DNA of 64,000 nt. Source: Castellaniella sp. Lineage in GTDB: Bacteria > Pseudomonadota > Gammaproteobacteria > Burkholderiales > Burkholderiaceae_B. Of the stretch, positions 1 to 6,266 are shown one piece after another; position 1 is the stretch's first letter, and the number at the start of each line of letters is the position of its first letter. The DNA lies in NCBI RefSeq assembly GCF_034675845.1, contig NZ_JAUCCU010000001.1:496001-560000 (forward strand), given 5' to 3'. Both the position numbers and the translations under genes were made by a program. Under the pieces are notes generated by a model, which was not told where the DNA came from, did not search any database, and worked only from the letters and a program-made list of their open reading frames with translations.

Positions 1-582
1 AGGATGATCCATACAGACATACTGGCAATTGTCCTTCGGGAAATTGCGGTTGCGGGCCGTAAAACAGCGGGCTGAAAACGCCAGCGGCATGCGGCCATAG
101 GCAAAGACCTCGGTCTGCAGGCCAGCAGGGCGGTCCTGCTGCAGCTGGGCCAGGCCAATACGGCCCATTTCCAGGGGCAGCACCCAGCGGCTGGCCCCTT
201 GCGCCACCATCACATCCAGCGTGGGCTTGCTGTAAATATTCAGAAATGGCCCCGCAACAAAGGCGCGACCCTGCATGCAATGCACGGCCCCCATATCATT
301 GGCCTCGATCTCGTAGCGCTGATTGTCGGCGATCTTGCGCAAGGTATTCAGGTCGTTGCCGGATTCCAGCAGCACCTGGGTGGACAGGACGGGGGTCTTG
401 CCGGCCTGGGCCAGCATATTGGCGATCTCGATCCAGTCGGGCAAGCGCAATTCGTGGCGACGGGAGCAAACGGTTTCTCCCAGGTAGACGATATCAACGG
501 GCCAGTCAGCCACCGCCGCGTAGAATTCCAGGGTGGTGACCCGTGGCCAGTAGTATTGCAATGGACCCAAAGCAAGTTTCAT
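1..582 (-). CDS. ubiV: UbiV-like U32 protein, O2-independent ubiquinone hydroxylation (3' end cut by window)
   Basis: Peptidase-U32 family protein. In E. coli UbiV forms a complex with UbiU that hydroxylates the ubiquinone ring without oxygen. 194 codons are visible and the C-terminus lies beyond the left edge. The four iron-sulfur cysteines known from UbiV are present: C39 (in GETVCSRRHEL), C173, C186 and C190, and the 13 and 4 residue spacings equal those of the E. coli protein. The ATG at 582 is preceded by AAGGA 8 bases upstream. It lies 77 bp downstream of ubiU on the same strand, so the pair is probably one operon. The function is assigned from family knowledge and motif match; the frame and cysteines are seen directly. 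Confidence 0.93.
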   Translation of the reverse strand, partial: MKLALGPLQYYWPRVTTLEFYAAVADWPVDIVYLGETVCSRRHELRLPDWIEIANMLAQAGKTPVLSTQVLLESGNDLNTLRKIADNQRYEIEANDMGAVHCMQGRAFVAGPFLNIYSKPTLDVMVAQGASRWVLPLEMGRIGLAQLQQDRPAGLQTEVFAYGRMPLAFSARCFTARNRNFPKDNCQYVCMDHP

Positions 583-598
583 CGTGATATTCCTTGAA

Positions 599-633
599 GT
601 GGCAAACGCCACGCACGCGTCGCCCAGCGACGC
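599..633. repeat. Two small hairpins between ubiU and ubiV
   Basis: Two perfect inverted repeats sit in the 77 bp ubiU-ubiV gap: GTGGC-AAAC-GCCAC (599-612) and GCGTCGC-CCA-GCGACGC (617-633). Neither is followed by a T run on the minus strand, so they are not simple terminators. They could stabilise the upstream message or tune ubiV translation; that is inference. Confidence 0.5.
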
Positions 634-659
634 AATTTCGCCTTGGTGGCCGGGAGGCG

Positions 660-1712
660 TTATTTCCAGGGGCGGTGATAGGCGCCCAAGGTATGCTGCT
701 GGCCTTCGGCGACCTTATTGAGTTCGGCCATCCAGGCCGGATGCACGGAATAGCGCGCCGGCACCGACCGCGCCTGGTCGATGGCCTGTCGCCAGACCCG
801 GGTCACCTGGGCCACATAGGCGGGGCTGCGCTGACGGCCTTCGATCTTGATCGCCCGCACCCCCATGGCCATGAGCTTGGGCAAGAGTTCCAGCGTGTTC
901 AGGCTGGTGGGTTCCTCCAGGGCGTAATAGTTTTCGCCCGCCACATCGAAGCGGCCCTTGCACAGCGTGGGGTAACCGGCGTTTTCACCTTCGTCATAGC
1001 GGTCGATCAACACCCCGTTCAGGCGGGATTCCAGGCCCTGGTCGGTTTGCTGCCAACGTACGTGTTTGGCAGGCGAACATACCCCGTGGGTATTGGGGGA
1101 TTCGCCGGTCGCATAGGACGACAAGGCGCAGCGGCCCTCGGCCATGACGCATAGGCTGCCAAAGCCGAAGACCTCGATTTCGACCGGTGTGTTCTCGCAG
1201 ACCTGCTGCACCTGAGCGACGGACAGCACCCGGGGCAAAACTGCCCGGACCACACCAAAACGCTCGTGATAGAACTGGATGGCCTCGTGGTTGGTGGCCG
1301 ACCCCTGCACGGACAGGTGCAGGCGTAAATCGGGATAATGGGCACTGGCATATTCCATCAGGCCGGGATCGGCCATGATGACGGCATCCACCCCGGCCCC
1401 GGCCGCCTGATCCACCGCCTGACGCCATAGTTTCCAGGCATCTGGCTGGGGATAGGTGTTCAAGGCCAGAAAAACCTTGCGACCCCGGTCGTGGGCATAC
1501 TGAATGCCCTGGGCAATGGCGGCGGCATCAAAATTCAAGCCCGCGAAATTACGCGCATTGGTGGCATCCCGAAAACCCAGGTAGACACAATCAGCGCCCT
1601 CGTCGATGGCGGATTTCAGGGCAGGCAGGCTGCCAGCGGGGCAAACAAGTTCGAAGTCAGAAAGATCGTGGCGCGGCACCACGCTGGGGCGAGAAGAAGA
1701 CAATGACGACAT
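660..1712 (-). CDS. ubiU: UbiU-like U32 protein, O2-independent ubiquinone hydroxylation
   Basis: Partner of UbiV in anaerobic ubiquinone synthesis. The protein is 350 aa and reads like E. coli UbiU along its whole length (FELVCPAGSLPALKSAI near the start, SCxTxNE-like and ENAGYPTLCKG segments later). The four cluster cysteines are C188, C195, C212 and C251, with spacings 7, 17 and 39 identical to E. coli. I chose the ATG at 1712 because AGGA lies 8 bases upstream; the reading frame is open further up to 1793 without a better ribosome site. A third partner, UbiT (SCP2 domain), is not in the window. A FNR-type half-conserved box lies about 114 bp upstream. Confidence 0.94.
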   Translation of the reverse strand: MSSLSSSRPSVVPRHDLSDFELVCPAGSLPALKSAIDEGADCVYLGFRDATNARNFAGLNFDAAAIAQGIQYAHDRGRKVFLALNTYPQPDAWKLWRQAVDQAAGAGVDAVIMADPGLMEYASAHYPDLRLHLSVQGSATNHEAIQFYHERFGVVRAVLPRVLSVAQVQQVCENTPVEIEVFGFGSLCVMAEGRCALSSYATGESPNTHGVCSPAKHVRWQQTDQGLESRLNGVLIDRYDEGENAGYPTLCKGRFDVAGENYYALEEPTSLNTLELLPKLMAMGVRAIKIEGRQRSPAYVAQVTRVWRQAIDQARSVPARYSVHPAWMAELNKVAEGQQHTLGAYHRPWK

Positions 1713-1819
1713 GAGGGACATCCTGGCGATACGGGCCGCGTGGAGACGGCATGTCGCCACACGGCCATGGCAGCTTATGTGCAATCCGGCCACTATGCGC
1801 CACTTGCCCCGAACTTGCC

Positions 1820-1833
1820 TTAACCCGCATCAA
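1820..1833. promoter_or_regulatory. Possible FNR/Dnr box upstream of ubiU
   Basis: TTAACCCGCATCAA has one perfect half site (ATCAA) and a degenerate one (TTAAC instead of TTGAT) of the FNR consensus TTGAT-N4-ATCAA. It sits about 114 bp from the ubiU start and 120 bp from the divergent DUF2249 gene, so it could serve either. A Dnr-type regulator with the residues that read TTGAT is encoded nearby. Assignment is inference from the motif. Confidence 0.45.
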
Positions 1834-1953
1834 GGTCACTGCGATTGCTGGCGTTCAGAATCAACAGCGGCACGAAACGGCAATTCTCGCGGGGTCTTAG
1901 GCTAGTCAGACACAGTGAATCGTGTAAGGTAACGCCTTCACCCCGAGGTATTC

Positions 1954-2175
1954 ATGAACCACCCCGACATCACGCTGGACGTGCGCAGCCTGCCCCCGCC
2001 CGAACCCCTGGAACACTGCCTGGAAGCCCTGGCGGACCTGGCCCCAGGCCAGCGTCTGCACCTGTTGATCGACCGCGAGCCCTATCCGCTGTACACCATG
2101 CTGGACCGTGATGGTTTTCAGCATCAGTGCACTTTCGAGGAAAGCCATTTCCAGGTCACCATCTGGACTGACTGA
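1954..2175 (+). CDS. DUF2249 domain protein
   Basis: A 73-residue protein that is essentially one DUF2249 domain (DVRSLPPPEPLEHCLEAL, then LLIDREPYPLY and a terminal FQVTIW strand). The GAGG just upstream supports the ATG. The stop is 2 bp from the start of the following membrane protein, so they are one transcription unit. DUF2249 proteins often occur beside nitric-oxide and denitrification genes; their biochemical role is not established. Confidence 0.85.
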   Translation: MNHPDITLDVRSLPPPEPLEHCLEALADLAPGQRLHLLIDREPYPLYTMLDRDGFQHQCTFEESHFQVTIWTD

Positions 2176-2177
2176 TC

Positions 2178-3530
2178 ATGCAACGTGCATTGGATTTCGA
2201 CAAGACGCCGGCGCTCAGCGTCCCCCTGCCATTCTTTCTCAATGTGCCCGTCTTCGGCCTGTTGGCCGGGCTGCTGATCACCTGGGCCGACCCCCAGGCC
2301 CTGGCCTCGCGCTGGGGAGGCACTGCGCTGGCCATTACGCACCTGTGGACACTGGGCATTCTGGGCAGTGCCATGCTGGGCGCCCTGGTCCAGATCCTGG
2401 CCGTCGCCTGCAACGTGCCGCTACGGCCCGCCCGCCTGATTGCCGCCAGCGTCCACATCCTGTTGACCCTGGGCACATTGGCGCTGGTCACCGGGTTTTT
2501 ATGGTGGAGCCCGCCTGCCTGGTTTGCCGCTGCCGTGCTGCTGGCCTGTGCCTTTATGCTCTACCTGGGGGCACTAAGCCTGGCCCTGTGGCAGCACCGC
2601 AAACAGGTCTATAAGGGCGCGCGGGAAATCCTCGTCCCGGTACGCGGCGCACTGACCGCCCTGGGCCTCACTGCCCTGATCGGCGTGGCGATGGCGGTTT
2701 CATTGGGCATGGGCAATAGTCTGGCGCACTGGCTGAACAGTCATATTCTATGGGGTCTGCTGGGCTGGGGCGGCCTGCTGCTGATGGGGATGTCGTTCCA
2801 GCTGCTGCCCATTTTCCAGCTGACTGAAATCTTCCCAAAATCCCTGACGCGCTGGCTGCCCTTGTTGATCCCGGGACTGTTGGTAGCCTGGAGCGCGCTG
2901 GACGCCAGCAGCGGCCTGCCGCGCCTGATGCGCGAAACCGTGGAACTGCTGCTGGTAGGCGCCTACACAATCTGGATCGGCACGGCCTTGCAGCGGCTAT
3001 GGCAACGCAAACGCCCCACGGCCGAGCCCACCTCGCTATTTTGGTTTACCGGCTTACTCAGCCTGCTGGCCTGTGCGCCCGCCTGGGTCTGGATGCGCCA
3101 CGGCCAGTCGTCTCAGGCTGAAACCGTGCTGGGTGTGCTGCTGATCGTGGGTGGCCTGGGCAGCGTCGTGCATGGCATGCTGTATAAGATTTTTCCTTTT
3201 TTGCTCTGGAAGCACGCGCAGGACGCCGTCGTGGTCCCGGCACACAATCCGGCACACGCCAAGGTTTATCTCAAAGTTTTGCCTAAAATGGCAGCCTATA
3301 TCCCCGAACGTCCAGCCCAGTGGCATTGGGCGGTTTATCTCTTGATGCTGCTGTCATGGATACTGGCGGCAGCCGGATGGCCTGTGGCGGGCTTGCTGGC
3401 CGGACCCTTGCTGATCTTGGCTTCTTTGCTGCTGGCCTGGAACCTGGGCCGGGCATTATGGCGATTCCGCCAGGCGCTGGCCGCCATGGCCGCCCTGCCG
3501 GTCCCCCCCGCCCCGACTCAACCACGGTAG
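2178..3530 (+). CDS. NnrS / haem-copper-oxidase-like multi-span membrane protein
   Basis: 450 aa, almost entirely hydrophobic, with roughly twelve predicted membrane spans. Histidines lie in or next to spans (THLWTLGILG near residue 54, SVHILLTL near 92, NSHILWGLLGWGG, VVHGMLYKIFPF, LLWKHAQD), a pattern seen in NnrS and NorB/CcoN-like proteins. I do not recognise the exact subfamily. Context (DUF2249 before it, a Dnr-type regulator overlapping its 3' end convergently by 13 bp, hemN and ubiUV close by) suggests a role in nitric-oxide or anaerobic respiration, possibly haem binding. The function is inferred, not shown. Confidence 0.6.
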   Translation: MQRALDFDKTPALSVPLPFFLNVPVFGLLAGLLITWADPQALASRWGGTALAITHLWTLGILGSAMLGALVQILAVACNVPLRPARLIAASVHILLTLGTLALVTGFLWWSPPAWFAAAVLLACAFMLYLGALSLALWQHRKQVYKGAREILVPVRGALTALGLTALIGVAMAVSLGMGNSLAHWLNSHILWGLLGWGGLLLMGMSFQLLPIFQLTEIFPKSLTRWLPLLIPGLLVAWSALDASSGLPRLMRETVELLLVGAYTIWIGTALQRLWQRKRPTAEPTSLFWFTGLLSLLACAPAWVWMRHGQSSQAETVLGVLLIVGGLGSVVHGMLYKIFPFLLWKHAQDAVVVPAHNPAHAKVYLKVLPKMAAYIPERPAQWHWAVYLLMLLSWILAAAGWPVAGLLAGPLLILASLLLAWNLGRALWRFRQALAAMAALPVPPAPTQPR

Positions 3531-4252
3531 TTGCGCATGCCCTCGACACTGAGGATCGTAAATTCCCGCCCACGAACGCGGATCATGCCGCGTTCGCTCA
3601 GGTCTCGCAGCGTTCTTGAAAAATGTTCTGGCGTGAGGTTCAGGCGTGAAGCAATCACCGATTTACTGATCTCAATCCGAAAGGGTTGATTTTCCTGACC
3701 CGGCCATTCGCGCAGCAGAAACGCGATCAAACGCTGCGCCCCCGTGTGCAAGGTATAGGCTTCGACGTCACCCATCAAACTGTATAGGCGGCGGCTAAGA
3801 CCCGCCAGCATTTTGCGGGCCACGCCGGGATTGCGATCGATCTGATCAAACAGTGCATCCCGATCCACATGCAGCAACAAGGTATCGTGCAAGGCCTCGG
3901 CGGTGACGATGTAATGCTCGCCCATAAACATCAGGGCTTCGCCAAAACCATCACCCGGACCAATCAGCCGGACGACACGCTCGACACCGGAATTGGAAAC
4001 AAACACGAGCTTGATCTGACCATATACCACCACATGGAACCCGACGCAGGGGTCGCCTCGGCGAAAAACGATTTCACCTTTGGCAATCGATAGCTCGCTG
4101 GTTCCCTGGACAATAGGCTCAAGCTCTTGCTCAGGCAACTCATTGAACAAAGGGACCTGGGCCAATAAGTCCCGGGTGCGCCGCTTACGCGATAAATCCG
4201 CCTCTGACTGCGGCCTGTCCGTGCGTTGCCCGGATGTATTGCTAGAATTCAT
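3518..4252 (-). CDS. Dnr/FNR-type transcription regulator (CRP/FNR superfamily) without the FNR iron-sulfur ligands
   Basis: 244 aa. An N-terminal cyclic-nucleotide-type sensor domain (FNELPEQELEPIVQG to GFGEALMFMGEHY) is joined by a dimer helix to a helix-turn-helix (SRLNLTPEHFSRTLRDLSERG). The recognition helix carries the E..SR triad that in FNR contacts TTGAT. Only one cysteine (GDPCVGF) is present, so the [4Fe-4S] cluster of FNR cannot form; this is the Dnr/NnrR situation, where NO via haem is the usual signal. It probably controls hemN, ubiUV and the membrane protein. The ATG at 4252 has only a weak ribosome site and lies 3 bp from the divergent DUF454 start; no good downstream start exists. 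Confidence 0.88.
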   Translation of the reverse strand: MNSSNTSGQRTDRPQSEADLSRKRRTRDLLAQVPLFNELPEQELEPIVQGTSELSIAKGEIVFRRGDPCVGFHVVVYGQIKLVFVSNSGVERVVRLIGPGDGFGEALMFMGEHYIVTAEALHDTLLLHVDRDALFDQIDRNPGVARKMLAGLSRRLYSLMGDVEAYTLHTGAQRLIAFLLREWPGQENQPFRIEISKSVIASRLNLTPEHFSRTLRDLSERGMIRVRGREFTILSVEGMRNYRG

Positions 4253-4255
4253 TGC

Positions 4256-4627
4256 ATGATCCGCGTCATGTATACCGTCTTGGGCACGCTTGCCCTGGTG
4301 CTGGGCATCATCGGGGTTTTTCTCCCCCTGCTGCCGACCACGCCCTTTTTGCTGTTGGCGGCTTTCTGCTACCTGCGCGGCTCGGTGCGGCTGCATACCT
4401 GGCTCTTGTCCCATCGCATTCTCGGTCCGTACATCCGCGACTTTCAATCGGGGCGCGGCATCCCCTTACGCAGTAAATGCGTGGCCCTGGCCTTGATGTG
4501 GCCATCGCTGGCCCTATCCGCCTGGATCATGCCGATCCCCTGGGCACGCTGGTTACTGCTGATTCCGGGCATCGGCGTCACGATTTACCTATGGCGCCTG
4601 CCGACCCGCCCGCCTGAATCAGATTAG
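4256..4627 (+). CDS. DUF454 (YbaN-like) inner-membrane protein
   Basis: 123 aa with the DUF454 signature LGIIGVFLPLLPTTPFLLLAAFCYLRGS followed by SRRxxxWLxxHxxLGPYI-type residues (RLHTWLLSHRILGPYIRDF) and two more C-terminal hydrophobic spans. The function of the family is unknown. It diverges from the regulator with only 3 bp between the two start codons, and its stop overlaps the convergent hemN stop by 9 bp. The start could also be the ATG at 4268; neither has a strong ribosome site. Confidence 0.85.
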   Translation: MIRVMYTVLGTLALVLGIIGVFLPLLPTTPFLLLAAFCYLRGSVRLHTWLLSHRILGPYIRDFQSGRGIPLRSKCVALALMWPSLALSAWIMPIPWARWLLLIPGIGVTIYLWRLPTRPPESD

Positions 4628-6085
4628 TTTCGAGTAAGTGGCCACTCGCGGACGGCCCACATACTGGTCAAACACCATGGCAAAGGCCCGCACAAACACC
4701 CGGCCACGCGGCAGCACCTGCAAGCCCCGATCGTCCAGCGCCAGCAAACCAGCCTGTATATAAGGGTCCAGCCGTGTCAGTTCGTCGGCAAAACAGGCCC
4801 GGAAATCGCAGCCATGGCGCTGCTGAAAGGCAGCAAAATCCAAGGGCATGCTGCACATCAGCGTCATGATGATCTCGCGGCGTAGGGCGTCATCACGGCT
4901 GAGGCTGAAGCCTTTGGCCGTGGGCAGTTCGTCACGCGCCAGAATGTCGCGATAGGCATTCAGGGAATGGTGGTTCTGCACATAGGCATCGCCGACCTTG
5001 CCAATGGCCGAAATGCCAAAACCAATCAAATCGCATTCAGCCCGCGTGGTGTAACCCTGGAAATTCCGGTGCAGGCTGTGATCCAGCCGCGCGCGATTGA
5101 GTTCATCGTCGGGCTTGGCGAAATGATCCAGCCCGATATAGACGTAGCCCGCCGTCAGCAGCCGCTGCACCGACATCAGGAAAATCTGCAGGCGGGTCTC
5201 TGCCGAGGGCAGATCCTCGGCCTGGATCAGGCGCTGGGATTTGAATCGATCGGGCAGATGCGCGTAGTTATAAAGTGCAATCCGATCAGGCGAGAGTTCG
5301 ATCAACTGATCCAACGTACGGCTGAAGCTGCTTAAAGTCTGTTTTGGCAGGCCATAGATCAGGTCGGCATTGATGGACTGAAAACCATGATCCCGACTGG
5401 CCTGCAGCGCCGTACGCACCATGTCGTACGGCTGGATGCGATTGACGGCAGCCTGCACATCGGGATCGAAATCCTGCACCCCGAAGCTGGTGCGGTTAAA
5501 GCCCAGCCCGGCCAGCATCGCCAGGGTATCCGGCGTCACTGTGCGCGGGTCGATCTCTACCCCTAGCTCGGCATCCGGCGTGAACTCAAAATGCCCTCGG
5601 ATATGATCCATCAGGGAAGTGAGTTCCGCAGTGCTCAGGAAAGTGGGGGTGCCGCCGCCCAGGTGCAGCTGAATCGTCTGGCGCTGCGTGCCCAGGTGCG
5701 GGCTTAACAGATCCATTTCGTGAAACAAAATATCCAGGTATTCAGCAGACCGGCTATGGTCCTGCGTGATGATTTTGTTACAGGCACAAAAATAGCACAG
5801 AGACTCGCAAAACGGCAGGTGCACATACACCGACAAGGGGGCCGCCTGAGGCTGGGCGGCGCGCGTCGCCAGATGCTGCAGATAGGTATCCGCCGGATAA
5901 TCGCGTTCGAAGCGATCCGCCGTCGGATAAGAGGTGTAGCGCGGGCCGGACTGATCAAAACGACGAATCAGTGCTTCGGAGATCTCAAGGGCCTGCAGGG
6001 TGACAGCCTGCGGATCATCGGGAAAGCCCATCAGGCCAGGTTTGCCAGCCATGGAGGCGGTATCGGGTGCTGCGGGGGTGGTCAT
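4619..6085 (-). CDS. hemN: Oxygen-independent coproporphyrinogen III dehydrogenase (radical SAM)
   Basis: 488 aa. Converts coproporphyrinogen III to protoporphyrinogen IX in haem synthesis without oxygen. The radical-SAM cluster motif is CESLCYFCACNK (CxxxCxxCxC as in HemN), preceded by VYVHLPF and followed by HLGGGTPTFL. The family-specific YTSYPTADRF is near the N-terminus and the HemN C-terminal domain is complete. The ATG at 6085 has AGGAG 8 bases upstream, better than any start further up. A strong FNR-type box lies about 117 bp upstream, so anaerobic induction is likely. Confidence 0.96.
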   Translation of the reverse strand: MTTPAAPDTASMAGKPGLMGFPDDPQAVTLQALEISEALIRRFDQSGPRYTSYPTADRFERDYPADTYLQHLATRAAQPQAAPLSVYVHLPFCESLCYFCACNKIITQDHSRSAEYLDILFHEMDLLSPHLGTQRQTIQLHLGGGTPTFLSTAELTSLMDHIRGHFEFTPDAELGVEIDPRTVTPDTLAMLAGLGFNRTSFGVQDFDPDVQAAVNRIQPYDMVRTALQASRDHGFQSINADLIYGLPKQTLSSFSRTLDQLIELSPDRIALYNYAHLPDRFKSQRLIQAEDLPSAETRLQIFLMSVQRLLTAGYVYIGLDHFAKPDDELNRARLDHSLHRNFQGYTTRAECDLIGFGISAIGKVGDAYVQNHHSLNAYRDILARDELPTAKGFSLSRDDALRREIIMTLMCSMPLDFAAFQQRHGCDFRACFADELTRLDPYIQAGLLALDDRGLQVLPRGRVFVRAFAMVFDQYVGRPRVATYSKLI

Positions 6086-6195
6086 GCCATAAGCTCCTGA
6101 GGCAAAATAGCAATCCGCATCTTCTGAAGCGGATTGCAACTGGCCCCATTGTCCTGTATCAAGCGATATTGTCTATCGAATTGATCAAAACCTGC

Positions 6196-6209
6196 TTGAT
6201 TCAAGTCAA
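6196..6209. promoter_or_regulatory. FNR/Dnr box in the hemN promoter region
   Basis: TTGATTCAAGTCAA matches TTGAT-N4-ATCAA at 9 of 10 conserved positions. It lies between divergent hemN and mnhA. For hemN its centre is 117 bp before the ATG, compatible with activation from -41.5 and a leader of about 75 nt. A second, imperfect TTGATCAA palindrome is at 6181-6188. The Dnr-type regulator two genes away has the residues to read this box; regulation is inferred. Confidence 0.7.
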
Positions 6210-6266
6210 GTTCCGACTTCGCGTATCATAAACGCCTGGTTGTTACTTCAAATTCACGGCGTTTTC

